From Azorinus chamasolen (taxonomy: Eukaryota > Mollusca > Bivalvia > Cardiida > Solecurtidae): a DNA stretch of 64,000 nt. How positions within the stretch are numbered: the stretch's first letter is position 1; every line of letters starts with the position of its first letter. The translations under genes were made by a program, and so were the position numbers. A model generated the notes under the pieces. It did not search any database. It had not been told where the DNA came from and saw only the letters and a list, made by a program, of their open reading frames with translations. Shown piece by piece: positions 11,713 through 24,400 of this stretch. The stretch spans positions 76,941,620 to 77,005,619 of the forward strand of contig OY755244.1 in NCBI GenBank assembly GCA_963576725.1, in the 5' to 3' direction.

Positions 11713-11895
11713 CAGCAAAACCTCTCTATAACAGCCATTAAATTACATCAAGTATTTTGTGAAAAAGGCAGGTGGCTGCTTAAAGCAAGGTGAAATTAAA
11801 ACAGAAGTCTCCTTTCACCTTGCTTTAAGCAGCCACCTGCCTTAAATACCAACCAATTAACACAATTTAGTGGCCGTTATAGAGAGGTTTTACTG
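11713..11895 (+). mobile_element. TA-flanked MITE family F, variant 2
   Basis: TIR CAGCAAAACCTCTCTATAAC against GTTATAGAGAGGTTTTACTG, flanked by TA. The palindrome is built on GGCAGGTGGCTGCTTAAAGC with AAGGTGAAA. Confidence 0.88.
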
Positions 11896-11946
11896 TATAA
11901 ATACTTATTAGCAGAACTTTTATAATGGTTCATGAGCAAGGAAACC

Positions 11947-12061
11947 ATGGCAGAAACTGTAGGATCAGATGTACATGCATGCCAACAAAGCAGACCCGGA
12001 TCAAACAGCTATGCTCATACAGGAGCTGTCTGATTTGGCTCTACTCTGTTTGCAATTGCTT
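11947..12061 (-). mobile_element. family B centre fragment
   Basis: The AACAAAGCAGACCCGGATCA / CTGATTTGGCTCTACTCTGT palindrome only; both termini are lost. Confidence 0.55.
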
Positions 12062-12126
12062 ACAAAATGTGTCTCCATCAGGTAAAAAGTTTAAATATGG
12101 GTGTCATTAAAAACAAGTGGCTGCTT

Positions 12127-12350
12127 TACTTTTTCCTTCACATGAATGTCTTTTCATTTACAAACAGAGTAGACCCAGATCCAACAGTTCCCAACTGCTC
12201 TGTTTGCTTTTGACAAGATATAGATCTGATTCTATAGTTTTGTCAAAGTAAAACATTTCTTTGAAAGGTTTACATCATAAAAACTTCAAGCTAATAAATA
12301 CTCGTAATGTTATAATTTCTTACATGAATATTGAACAGGGAAAGGGTTAA
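12127..12350 (+). mobile_element. family A/B MITE, degraded centre
   Basis: Left ACTTTTTCCTTCACATGAAT, right GAACAGGGAAAGGGTTAA. The palindrome is reduced to CCAACAGTTCCCAACTG. Confidence 0.7.
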
Positions 12351-12353
12351 AAC

Positions 12354-12420
12354 AAACAACAGTAATACAGAAAGCTCTTATATATGAGAGCTTTCTGCAT
12401 TCTTTCAATCCTGTTTTAAC
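12354..12420 (+). mobile_element. family F centre fragment
   Basis: AGAAAGCTCTTATATATGAG AGCTTTCTGCATT palindrome; the ends are missing. Confidence 0.5.
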
Positions 12421-12640
12421 CCTTCCCCTTTGCCAACAGTAAAACAAGATCAGACAATTTGTGTAGGACCAGTGTGACCAGGGTCTGCTCTGTTTGCTTA
12501 TGGAATTATATACAATGTATATCTGATCCTACAGGCTTTGTCTAAGTCAAAACACCCCTTGACAAAATAACATTATATATAAATAAAGTTAAGGAATGTT
12601 CACGAAGTGATCAATTCATACATAAATGTTCATTAGGACA
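12417..12640 (+). mobile_element. family B MITE, right end lost
   Basis: TTAACCCTTCCCCTTTGCC start, degraded centre, GTCTGCTCTGTTTGCTTATG and downstream B sequence; no closing TTAA. Confidence 0.6.
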
Positions 12641-12787
12641 ATGGCTGAACTAGCAGCTGCCTTCATGACCCAGACTTATACTTGTTTTGATTGACAGTGG
12701 TAGGGAGGTTTTACTGTGTACACATATATAAGATACAGTAACAAGTGTATATTGATTGTCTTAGAAACACTAGCCGTTACATTGAAC

Positions 12788-12892
12788 TGGATCCAAGGTT
12801 ATAAAAGTGTCTGATTGGTCAGATTCTGAGCTTGAGATGATTGAGAATGATCTCAGACTCAAGCAAAATATCTTATAACTTTGGGCCCAGGT
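12788..12892. repeat. imperfect hairpin
   Basis: GGATCCAAGGTTATAA against TTATAACTTTGGGCCC, with a smaller inner TTGAGATGATTGAGAATGATCTCA-type stem described here only by its arms TGAGAT and ATCTCA. Confidence 0.5.
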
Positions 12893-13101
12893 ACTTAACG
12901 AATTTATGCCTAGTGTCCATAAACACTACCTGCCATCAACACTACCTGCACCAATAATGGAAAAACATACAGTATACAAGTATGGCAAGACCTAATAAAT
13001 TGACAAGTTACCCCATTACTTGTGTGAATTGCACATGAAAGCAAAGAACTTCAATGCATTTTTAATTGCTAAGTTTATCAAATCCTAATCCTACATCATA
13101 T

Positions 13102-13314
13102 TTAACCCTTTACTCCATAAATACACCTTTCTATGCCTTTGCAAACATAGTAGACCCAGATCAGATGGCTTTTGAAGGAGATTCTTGATTTGGGTCTACT
13201 CTGCAAAGATATGAAGTAAAGCTTTAATTAATACAAGCACTTAGAAAAGTAGGCCAGCATCACCCTAGGTGTAAAACCTGTTTAGTAGAGTAAGGTTTTA
13301 TGGAGGAAAGGGTT
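13102..13314 (+). mobile_element. family B MITE
   Basis: TTAACCCTTTACTCCATAAA on the left; the right end GAGGAAAGGGTTGA has a mutated TTAA. Confidence 0.75.
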
Positions 13315-13363
13315 GATGAATCTTCGTGTAAGAAATAACTAAATGACTATATGAATATCAACT

Positions 13364-13510
13364 AACTGAATGTTTATCTCGACAGAACCTGTAGAATAAG
13401 ATCTACATCATTCCATAAGCAAACAGAGCAGACCCAGACCAGACAGCTCCTACAGGGTCAAGTCTGTTTGTCAATGCATAAATATTCATCTTTATCAAGG
13501 AAAGGGTTAA
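13364..13510 (-). mobile_element. family B MITE, one side lost
   Basis: Centre AGCAGACCCAGACCAGACAG and end AAGGAAAGGGTTAA at 13507-13510. Confidence 0.65.
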
Positions 13511-13730
13511 AATCTATTTCAATGGTTTGACAGAATAACTGTTTCAGCTATTATCAATGGTTACCTTTAATAAATATGGAGATCCATATTTTAAATATCT
13601 TTATATATCATGGTCATATTACTACATATATTTTAAAATTCTATTACCCTAAATATTCGATCAGTCAATCTCCCATCTTCACAGCTTTGTAAAGCTGATT
13701 AAGACAATCTGACATCACATTATGGCAACT

Positions 13731-14471
13731 TTAACCCTTTCCTCCATAAATACACCTTTCGACGCCTCTGTAAAAGTCACTTTCTGAAACTCCTTAGGAG
13801 CAAATGCTCTTTTTATCACAATGGCTTCAAAACTACACAATTCTGAAATTTTCCTCTTCTCTTGTTAATCCTCCTTTCGGTAGATTTATTATATCATAAG
13901 CAAACATAGCAGACCCTGATCAGATGGCTCCTACAGGAGCCATCTGATCTGGGTCTACTCTGTTTGCAAAGGCATTACCTGACAGGCGCCTTTCATGCCT
14001 TTGCAAACAGAGTAGACACAGTTAGATGGCTCCTGTAAGAGCAGGCTGAGGAGGGTCTGCTCTGTTTGCTTATGAAATTTTACACCTCTGATTCTAGATG
14101 TTCTGCCAAAGCAAAAACCTTTCTGCGAGTATCCCTTTCCTCCATAAATACGCCTTTCTACACCTCTGTAAAAGTCACTTTATGAAATCATTGTGATAAA
14201 TAGAGCATTTGCTCCTATAGGAGCAAATTCTCTATTTATCACTATAGGAGCAAATGCTCTTTTTATCACAATGGTTTCAAAACTACACAGTTTTAAACTT
14301 TTCCTTTTCCTTTTCTCTAGTAAATGCTCCTTTTCGGTAGATTGATTCAAAGAGGTTGTGTCTAAAAATAGCCTGTGGAGGAAAGGGTATATACCATTAT
14401 AAAATTCAGCAAATAAATACCGGTATTCATGACATCATTTCTTAGATGAATATTCATGTGGTAAAGGGTTA
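13731..14471 (+). mobile_element. nested cluster of family B and C MITEs
   Basis: At least four partial MITEs lie inside each other: a C start at 13731, a B centre at 13892-13975, a second B centre at 13992-14060, a C copy at about 14131-14389, then the B right half ending GGTAAAGGGTTA at 14471. The 14131 copy contains an extra duplicated GAGCAAATTCTCTATTTATC arm. Confidence 0.65.
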
Positions 14472-14530
14472 TGTGTGTCTGTCCGAATAATTACAATGTT
14501 ATGTGTGTCTGTCCGAATAATTACAATAAT
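14463..14530. repeat. 2 x 36-bp tandem duplication
   Basis: TTATGTGTGTCTGTCCGAAT with AATTACAAT follows itself once. Confidence 0.9.
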
Positions 14531-14654
14531 TAGGTAAGCTCATCTTAGCCCTAAGGAAATCATTAACAAGTTACAATTGGCCAACCCAAAGGAAACCAAA
14601 CCAACATTTATCAATTTAACAATTCAATAAGTAACAAGAAAAGGATGTTGACAC

Positions 14655-15605
14655 AACATCAAACCGGGGTTTCCATCACTATTAACTGTATGCAAATCTC
14701 ATTATTGGATACCCCTGCTTATCATGTATAGTCTTGGCTAAGTCTATGTCTTGCGTTGGGAGATCACAAAAATCTAAAATAAGAGATGCACAATGGTGTT
14801 ATATGCGGAACACTCTTTCAAAGATACATGAAATTCGATTAAAGGATTTAGGAGTTACACTCATGAATTGATTACCCAAACTCCATGTACTATTATGACT
14901 AAGTCCATGTTTTGTTATAGAACATCACGAAGCATTACATAAGGAACATTACTGCCAAAGTTTTACTATCCATGTAGGAGTTGCTTTTACAAGTTCAAAA
15001 ATACAAAATATCTGGAACAAATCCTAAAGTCAAATTATCTCCCCTGAAATAAGTCGGATCATAAAGATCATCCTTCATGCACATCTTCATATGACGTATT
15101 ATCCTCTTTTAAAGATTCATTGAAATCCGACTACCCATGTACGAGGAGTTGCGCTTATGAGTTCAACCATACTTAATATCTGGAATAAATCCCAAAGTCA
15201 GATTAGCTCCCCTGAAATCTGTCGAACCAAATGATTTTCTCTATGCATATCTTCATATGGTGTTCTACTTTCTGTTAAGGTTTCATTGAAATCCGACCAC
15301 CCATGTAGGAGGAATTGCACTTACAAGAATGGACGGACTAACTAACTAACTGACAGATGGACGGACAGAGGTAAACCAGTATGCCCCCTACTTCCTAGCG
15401 GGGGTATACAAATCCCTGACAGTATGCAACATCTATATATTGTGTTCTTGCTACGTGCAAGATTTTATGAAAATCTGTTGAACAGAGGAGTTGCGCTTAC
15501 AAGATTGGCAGTCACCTACCCACCCGACCAACGGGGCCCACTCACCCGTCCGCCCGCCGTACATTAAAATTTCAATAACCCGGTTTTTCATGGAAAACCC
15601 AGTTA
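14655..15605 (+). mobile_element. array-type repeat element with hairpin ends
   Basis: It begins AACCGGGGTTTCCAT and ends with an inverted ATGGAAAACCCAGTT. Inside are about four diverged units of roughly 170 bp (AAATCCGACTACCCATGTA, GGAGTTGCGCTTAC, CAGATTAGCTCCCCTGAAAT). At 15350-15412 is a GGACGGAC tract plus a terminal hairpin (ATGCCCCCTACTTCC TAGCGGGGGTAT) like the AACAAG elements, so a second element end lies within it. No reading frame. Confidence 0.5.
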
Positions 15606-15773
15606 AAAATGGTGAAGATCTAGGTATGTTTTCATAAACAGAATATAAAAAAAAAATTCTTAGATTCTTGAATATTGATAAATCTCATGACATGCACATA
15701 CATGTAAATTATTCTCCAAAAATACAACTTGATATAAATAATGTATATCATATATACTCGTATTATATATACA

Positions 15774-16274
15774 TTAACCCCATTCTCCATAAATATGCTT
15801 TTCTACGCCTTTTTAACCCTTTCCCTCATATAAACGTGTTTTCAGGCATTTGAAAACAGTGTAGACCCAGATGAGACTGCTCCTATAGGAGCCGTCTGAT
15901 CAGGGTCTGCTATGTTTGGTAATGGAAATGAATACATTGTAGATTCGTTTCTTTACTTTCTAAAATGGCTACAATGTTCCTTCTTCCATATTTCATTACA
16001 ACTATTTGTCCATGAAAATTCAATGGGCATTGAAATTCGGAATAAACATTGAACAGGGAAAGGGTTAAACAGGGTAGACCTAAATTAAACAGCCCCTGTA
16101 GGGGCTGTTTAATCAGGGTCAGCTCTGTTTGCTTATGATATAATATAGATTTGTTTCAACAGTTTCTGCCATCACCAAATTTTCCTGTGTCCATGTGCTA
16201 TTACAACCATTAATCTAATTAATATTCATGATGTCATTATTTATTACATGAATAGTCATGGAGTAAAGGGTTAA
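15774..16274 (+). mobile_element. family B MITE carrying a nested family A MITE
   Basis: B left end TTAACCCCATTCTCCATAAA at 15774, right end GGAGTAAAGGGTTAA at 16274. It is interrupted at 15813-16068 by a complete A element. The B palindrome after the insertion reads AACAGCCCCTGTAGGGGCTG. Confidence 0.9.
15813..16068 (+). mobile_element. TTAA MITE family A nested in B
   Basis: Complete copy with TTAA at both ends inside the B element, which shows directly that A transposes into TTAA. Confidence 0.92.
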
Positions 16275-16275
16275 G

Positions 16276-16411
16276 AAGCTCTTATTCTGATATTTCAACA
16301 CTACTGGGCCTTTTTCAAAGAATATAACAGAATACTCTACATTTTCTTGCATTCAGATCATCTCAACTGTTAACTATATCATTGGATTGAAATATCAGAA
16401 TTAGAGCATAA
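16276..16411. mobile_element. small TIR element
   Basis: Inverted ends GCTCTTATTCTGATATTTCAA-type (16278-16297) and TTGAAATATCAGAATTAGAG (16388-16408), about 135 bp overall. Confidence 0.65.
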
Positions 16412-16538
16412 TGTATATAGAATTTATCTAATTTCCCTTATGGAATGTATTTATTCAATGAATGTCACAAAATAGTCAATGAATGAAAATTTACTCAATA
16501 GTTTCAGACAGAAATATTCTCCATAAGTTGTCCTTAGA

Positions 16539-17343
16539 TTAACCCATTCCTGCATAGCCTATGTTTAGATCCAGTCTCTTTGATTAAATCTACAAACAAG
16601 ATGTGTTTGTGAAACACTATGCCCCCTCATATATTTGACCTCTGACCTTGAAGGATGACCTTGACCTTGACATGTCACCCCTCAAAATGTGCAGCTTTAT
16701 GAGATACATATGCATGCCAAATATCAAGTCTCTATCTGTACTGGCTCAAAAGTTAAGACCAATGTTAAGGTTGCGTTAAAGTTACAGACAAAGACCTTTG
16801 ACCCTGAAGGATGACCTTGACCTTGACATGTCACCCTCAAAATATGCAGCCTCATGAGATACACAAGCATGCCAAATATCAAGTCTCTATCTCTACTGGT
16901 CCAAAAGTTATGGCCAATGTTAAAGTCAGTGATTTGACCCATATATTTGACCTCTGACCTTGAAGGATGACCTTGACCTTGACATGTCACCCCTCAAAAT
17001 GTGCGGCTTTATGAGATACATATGCATGCCAAATATCAAGTCTCTATCTGTACTGGCTCAAAAGTTATGACCAATGTTAAAGTTGCTGACAAACAGACAA
17101 ACGGACAAACAGACAAACAGACAGGGCAAAAACAATATGCCCCCTGACTATCGTCAATGGGGGGCATAAAAAGGAGGATTTACTAGAGAAAAGGAAATTT
17201 TCAGATTTTTGTAGTTTGAAACCATTGTGGTAAATAGAGCATTTGCTCCTGATAATGGAGCAATTGCTCTATTTATCACAATGGTTTCACAAAGTGACTT
17301 CTACAGAGTCATCAAAAGTCATCAATATGAGGGAAAGAGTTAA
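16539..17343 (-). mobile_element. family C MITE split by an AACAAG element
   Basis: The C copy starts TTAACCCATTCCTGCATAGC and ends GAGGGAAAGAGTTAA. It is interrupted after AAATCTAC at 16594 and resumes at 17170 with AAGGAGGATTTACTAG. Confidence 0.85.
16595..17169 (+). mobile_element. AACAAG...GGGGGCATAA element, 3-unit array
   Basis: Starts AACAAGATGTGTTTGTGAAA. It has three units of about 150-160 bp (TGACCTCTGACCTTGAAGGA, CATGCCAAATATCAAGTC), a (CAGACAAA)n tract and the hairpin GCCCCCTGACTATCGTCAAT GGGGGGCATAA. Confidence 0.8.
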
Positions 17344-17522
17344 CCCTTACTTTACTGATACACCTTGTAATGTCTTTACAAACAGAATAGACCCAAATCA
17401 GACCATCTGATCAGGTTCTACTCTGTTTGCTCATGGAGTAATATAGATCTAATTCTAATTTCTGTCATAATAAATTCCCTTGTTCATATCCCATTATAAA
17501 TTTATCAGGTAAAGGATAAACC
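17340..17522 (+). mobile_element. family B MITE
   Basis: It shares its left TTAA (17340-17343) with the neighbouring C element. The palindrome is shortened to AATCAGACCATCTGATC, and the right end GGTAAAGGATAAA is mutated. Confidence 0.75.
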
Positions 17523-17726
17523 CTTTCAGAAAGGGAAAAAAGTCACTTATGTCCTTTGCAAACAGTGCAAACCAAGATAAGAAGGTTTCTAGAGAAGCCC
17601 CCTCATCAGGGTCTGCACTGTTTATCATGTTACACTGTTTTAAAAAGTCCCCGGATATTCACCTTAAGCTTGACATATTTGAAGTATGAAAGAGTCCATT
17701 TGAAAATTCAGCATAGAAGGGATTAA
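17519..17726 (+). mobile_element. family G MITE abutting phosphatase stop codon
   Basis: Centre TTTGCAAACAGTGCA..AAGGTTTCTAGAGAAGCCCC, right end GAAGGGATTAA. The closing TTAA (17723-17726) contains the minus-strand TAA stop of the phosphatase gene, so the MITE forms the start of its 3' UTR. Confidence 0.7.
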
Positions 17727-18413
17727 GGAGCTTTTTGAACATGGACCCAATCAGATTGCATTTTCTCACAGTCACCCAATTCAGATTTCTGTTGAGTACT
17801 TTCTTCTGCTTTAGGTTTCTCCGCAACACTTTTATCTAGACTACAGTTGCTGCTACTGCTTTTAGATAATCTGATACTGTCATCTATGTTGGACTGATAC
17901 TGACTATTGCCATCTAATAAACTACCATCTACAGATGTGTCAACTGTTACGGTTTCATCACAAACTTGTTTTGCTCCACTGTAAGCTTTGTTTGCCTGTG
18001 CCTTTCCATTGGAAGTATCAGCAACTTTTACAAAGCTTCCATTTGAGTTGGTCATTTCGGTTGTAGTTTTGTTGGTACTTCCATTTTTGTTGCTTGAAGT
18101 TGTATTCTTCTCCTTCAGTTCCATATTGTTTGCAGTGTCAGCTGTGTCAGTTACAGCTGTCTCACTGTCAGGCACTCTCTCCTGTTTTGCATCATGAGCA
18201 TGCTCATCAGTTTCAACATTTTGTGACGTTTCATTAGAAGATGCCATGGTTTCTTGGACATCAGTTTCCGATACTTCAACACCAGGTTTGATGGGTATCA
18301 CAAAAGCTGTGATGTCATCAAATGATGCTTGTACATTGTCCTTCTTTCTCCAGCCACTACCGGTAAACTGTCCTCGTGCCTCGCATACTAACTCCTGTGC
18401 AGCAATAGTATAT
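17723..18413 (-). CDS. PPM1H-like: phosphatase exon 11 (last coding exon)
   Basis: Acceptor ATCTTCAG|ATATACTAT. It completes AA|A (Lys) and reads YTIAAQELVCEARG, then FDDITAFVIP, which ends the PP2C fold. About 190 further residues are rich in Ser, Thr, Asn, Glu and Lys (for example NTTSSNKNGSTNKTTTEM) with no domain I recognise, ending WVHVQKAP. The stop is TAA at 17723-17725. Confidence 0.9.
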
Positions 18414-21400
18414 CTGAAGATAACACAGTGGTCAAGATACAATACATAAATTAAAACATTTTGAAGAATAAATTCTTTATTTCTTAACCAAACCATATTT
18501 GTATTCTAAACAGTGGTCTCTTTGAGACTTCTACTAAAGAGTAGTCACAACATAGGGTTTGATGGAGAATTTCAGTACAGTGGAATCCCTCTAATGCGAC
18601 CGATTAATGAATAAACATAGCTGTCTTAATAAGCAGGTGGCAGCTTAATGCAGGACAAAAGTAATGCAGAAAGCTCCTATTGGAGCTTTCTGCATAACTT
18701 TCGTCCTGCATTAACCCTTCGCTTGCTATTCGCGTCAATATACCTACCTGTAAATAGTGAAGACCCAGATGAGACAGCTCCTGCAGGAGCTGTCTCATCA
18801 GGGTCTGCACTATTTACAAGTTGATTGTGCAACCAGTGCACTCCACAGCAGTGATTGCACAGCGAAATACTTGTACACAGTGAATATATATGTAATTATA
18901 CAACAGGGCATGGGTAAAGAAGGACAAATGTATTTTAAAATTCAGCAAGAGAAGGGTTAAGCTGCCACCTGCCTCTGCCACCCAGAATTATGGCCCTTTT
19001 TGGTGGTCGCATTAGAGGGGTTTTACTGTATCTTAGTACCGGTATGTTGCTCTGTAACAGTTTGTATATAACAGTTTCTGTAACAGTTTGGAAATGTATA
19101 GTTTACCCTATACTCAACAAATATTCATGTAAGATATAATGTATGTATAAACATTACCGGTAATCAGCTTATCTGCAAATGGCATATGAACAAGAAAAGA
19201 TTTGGCTCTGGTTAAAACTGAGGAATCAAATCTACATAATTCCTTAACTGGATTTTTCTGGCAATTTTGAAAAAAAAATGCATTTTAATAACAGGTAATT
19301 ATTTTTTATGCTAAACTCTGATTTGGAAAGTAGTTTTAGCCCCATTTTAACTTAAGAATTCACTCTCGTCATTTTAACTTATTTTGCATTTCTTTTTTGC
19401 ATTGGGAATGGGTCCTTGTAATGGACCCATATAGATGCCAGAAAAGGGCCTGCATAAACAAACAAAGCAAACCCTGACCAGATGTCTCCTGATTATTATA
19501 CTATTATACAAATTCCTGCAAGCTTTAACCCTTCGCTCGCTATTCACGTCAATATACCTACCTGTAAATTATAGTGAAGACCCACATGAGACAGCTCCTG
19601 TAGGAGCTGTCTCATCTGGGTCTGCACTATTTACAAGTTGATTGTGCAACCAGTGCACTCCAAAGCAGTGATTACACAGCGCAATATTTTTACACAGTGA
19701 ATATATATGTAATTATACAACAGGGCATGGATAAAGAAAGAGAAATGTATTTTAAAATTCAGCAAGAGAAGGGTTAAAGTTTCAAAGAAATGACAAAGAA
19801 GAAAATTGTAGACAGACTGAAAGACAGATAAGACCAATAACAATATGTTTCCCATCATATATATCAGATGAACAAAAGCAAAACACTTTACACACTTCTG
19901 ATAGTTCTGTCTGTTGTCATTGGGTGGTGCTATGGCTGTACGGACAAGATTCACAGCTTCCTCATTGGTCAAACCATCCCAGAGACCATCAGATCCAATA
20001 ATCAGTACATCATCTTCCGTCCAAATACCACTGTTAAGATCGATCACTCTTACCTGAAAAAAAAACCAATCCTTAATTTGAGTGAGTCTTTGGAAAAAAA
20101 CCATCATGTATATTAACCCTTTACTCCGTAAATACGCCTTTCTACGCCTCTGTAATAACCACTTCCAGAAACCATTGTGATAAATAGAGCATTTGACCCT
20201 ATTTGAGCAAATGCTCTATTCATCACAATGGTTTCAAACTACAAAATTCTAAAATTTTCCATTACTATAGTAAATGCTCCTTTTGGGTAGATTCATTCAA
20301 AGAGGTTGGGGTTAAAGATCTAATGGCAATATATATGTAAAGATCACTTCACAGTGCAGACCCTCAAGAGTAGTGACAGAGGCGGATATTGAGAATAAAC
20401 TGAAGTCCATCTTCAAGTTAATTGACGATCTGGTAAAGCTTCAGGGCCAGGGGAAGATCAGCAGCTGCTGGTCATACAATGGTCAAGTGTTTGTTAAAAG
20501 GACACCCGACAGCAGTCAGACTAGGATAGACTCAATATCTGACTTGGAAACCAGGCTAGGGCTTAGTATGAATTAACTTTTTCGCACGCTGTGTTTTTTG
20601 CGGCTGTAACAGTTGTCCTCTGCTTCAATTCCTTGGAAACTCGGTTCCTTAAGAACATGTTGTTTTTTCTGTGTAGGACTGGTCGGAGTGTCAGACAGTT
20701 TGTATCATGATGAGATGTCTTATTATACGGCATCTCATCGGGATCCAAAATGATTGCATAGGTGATCGTGGTTTCGCCACTTGTCAGCGTACAGAGAGTA
20801 GCCGTGTTTTTGTTTACAATGTCATAGTCCTGGTTTCCCAGTGTTTTGCTATATATAGACAGGTTATAAATAGACATAGGTACAGTGCGCTGCGGAAATT
20901 TGAATTCAGTGTCATTAATTGTGTCTGTAACGTGCATTTGTTTAAAGAGACGATGCAGAGAATTTATTAACCTCATACTGAGGTATTAGTCTGACTTCTT
21001 TTTGATCCGGTTGTTTTGTAGGTTACTTGCAATCTCATGTCTGCGCAAATTCTAGGTTCACGGTCAAGGTTGGCCACTTCACTGAAGCTTTAGAATTGGT
21101 ATTCCAAGTGCTATTTATAGACCACTGTTTACATGTCATGTCAACTAGCAGGAGTTGAAGTGTCCTGTTGTTTTTGTTACTTTATTTACCTGATAGGGTT
21201 TGGAATATACATGTACTTTGAGGAAATATCATGTGTTACATGCCTTATTATAAAATAATGTTATTAATACTATAGTATATGGGTAATATAATATGGCAGT
21301 GTTAAAATGCTTATTGTGTAGGTCAGGCGGCAGTCTGCTTTGATTTTGGGATTTATAATTTAGGCATGTCAGACTTTGCTACCGAGACTGAATGAGTCTT

Positions 21401-24400
21401 CAGTATAAGTCAATATAAGCGCATTGTTTTCCACTTGCCATTCTTGAATTTTCGTTTCGACTCAAGACTGGCTCATGTGGAAGTCACAGTTGAATATCCT
21501 GAATGAAATGTCACTATAATAGTTTGCTTAACCCTTTACTCCATGATTATTTTGCTAAGCCTTTTCAAACTGGGTAGATCCGGGTCAGAAAGATCCAATA
21601 GGAACCGTCAGACCAGGGTCTGCTATGTTTTACTTATGGGATAAAATATATGCTTTTCTACAGTTTTTGTCCGGGCCAATTTGTCCCGTGTTGAGAGCCA
21701 TTAGATTAGACGGTGGGTTATTTGTTCGGGATGGCTCTTTTTCTTAATTGAATATTCGTGGAGGAAATGTGTAAGCATATATAAAATACATCTAGAGTGT
21801 AGCGACTTTTTGTATTGCGTTGTATTACACTCTTCCGCGTGTCCTTCTTGAACTTTCGTTTCGGATCAAGATCGACGCTTTAGGAGGAGCAATGACGTAG
21901 GCTTACATTTGGTATTTGTCATAATTATTATTTTATATAGATCGTTTCTTCGTGCCTTTGCAAACGGAAATGACCCATATCAGGTTTCTATGGAACGGGT
22001 CTGCTTAGGGTCTATTCCGTCTGTTTTGTAGAAACTTTATGTGGAAAACAAATCTGATGTGTCTTTGTGGTTTGCCGTGCAGGATTCTTCCTTCTACCGT
22101 ACTAGAATTTTAATTTCGGAACAAGATTGTCACGTTGAAGAATCGGGTGTCAGACACCTTGGAAGATGTTGAGACCAAGTTACTCAAAGTCTCATCTTGA
22201 TCCAAAATGTCAGTATCTCTAATGATCCGTTTAATTTTGCCTCCTTTGATATTCCTTCATCTCCTTTGATTGCAGAGAAGATCCTGATCAGACAGTTCTG
22301 GTCGGGATCTGCATTGTTTGCACATAGAATAACAGATTGTATTATGTACATTCTAATTTAGCAATAGTGCTACATGTTTAATATTTCGCTTTAATCCTCT
22401 CCCTTATGTAAGCGCTCTGTGACGCACATGCGAGCAGAGTAGACCGAGATCAGACAGCTCCTATAGGAGCCGTCTGATCAGGGTCTGCTCTGTTTGCTTA
22501 TGGTGTAAGATAGTTCTGATTCTACAGCTTCTGCCGGAGCCAAAATGGCCTGTGCTAATATGCCATTATAGGAAATAGTCTGGTTGACATGTGCGGTGTC
22601 TTTGTTTCTAACATGGATATGCAACAGCGAAAGGGTTAAAAGCTAATGGATACCTATGGTGTCACCGTTTCTGATAAGAATATACATGCCTTTAGGTTAA
22701 ACATATTTTATTTCTCTCTTTTTTACAGAAATGGGGTTAGGCTACAAGTTCTTCCAACTTAGTTACACAGCCCTTCCCTACATAAATTATCATACATAAC
22801 TAAAGAGATAATGGTTACTTAACACAGCATCAAACTAAAAAAAAGTAAATTTGTAAACGGTTGAGTAGGTAAATGAAAAAAAATCAAATGTTGTCAGAGT
22901 CAAGAAAAAAAAGCAACATCATCAAGCAAATTAGTAAGATGGAGTAAGTGAAAGAGAGTGAGTGCCTTAAGGAACCGGAATCAGTAATTGGGACCTGCTT
23001 ATTTGCAATGTGTATGTTTTGTTATTTTTGAATCAATGCATGATCTGTTCTGTTCAGTAAGGCATATGAATTTGGAGATGTTATGCTACATGGACCTTCC
23101 GAGGCCCATTAAATGTCGTCTGATCGCTCTGTCGTCTGCTTTAGGTTTAAAGTTCTTCATATGCTCTGGTCAGGGTCAAACAGTTTGGATCATGATGAGA
23201 CCAAGGGTTCTCATGGTATCGTCGTGATCTAGCTGATACGAATGTAATTGTATACTCAGATATGATGGTGAAGCATCTGACGGCATAAGGAGAGGGGAAG
23301 GAAAGGGTAACAGGACTTTGTATCTTATTCACCCCCCCCCCCTCTCCTCCTCAAGGTCATTACTGTTCGCACGACTGGTGTAAACATGACATTCCTTTTG
23401 TACGATGTCAGTATAAAAAGCCTGTGTTAGATCGGTGTGAAAGGCAATTATGTGGTCACGTGGCGGCGTTTTTGTGTTTTTACCACGAAGCTAGCATGAA
23501 TACAAACAAGGAATTTGATTTACGTATGTGTACAACGGCGTTAGAATGTATCGCCGATCGTAAAGTGAGTGGGTGACGCTGAAAATTTCGCACAGAATGG
23601 ATCCTGATTAGACAGCGGCGAATTCCCTCCCTTTTTAGCACTGTTTTATATGAAATCATGTCCATCTTCTAATAGGAGCGCAATTTTTGAAATTAACTTA
23701 CAGGTAGAATATCGTGGAAATCCAAATCATTTCTTTTCATTGTGAGTTACTGCTAACTTGTATACTGGTACAGGGGAGATAATCTGCTCGTGAGAACCCT
23801 TGGTGTTTTTTTAAGGAAGGTTAAATAACACAGAACAGATATGCAATTGGTTTAAAATGCAGAGCATTTCTAGTGGTTCTGTAAACAAAACTCACAAGTA
23901 ATGCTTTTGTTGCTTACATTTACATTCATTTACATTTATCTTTAGTTATTCCCGATAGTATAATTATGTGTAGCTTGTTAGATTCCATATGATCTTTTTC
24001 CCAGGAAAATTTCCCTGTCATTTCATTTAATCGTGTTTCATTGTCTTGTATTTGTTTTTCTTTTTCTCTCTTTTCTTTTCTTTCTTAGTCCCTTTTTCGT
24101 CTCTCATATTTCCTTCTTAGTACATGATCAGAGGACTTCACCTAGCTGTGGACCAGACTTTATGGAGATATTGAATTATATATTGAGCTTATTACCCAAT
24201 GGGTAACGACCTACAGACTTGGAGATACTCCATTGGTCTGTTCCACAGCGGGAGATATAGTTTTTTCAGTAAGACAAAAGTCAAGTTAAATATTTCATTT
24301 GAACTGTTCAGTATCTTACAGAATGCATTTATCTTGTTATGGAAGCTGTTGCTTTGTATTAGAGAATATTATGTTGACTTTCACTTTTTATTCATTGTAC

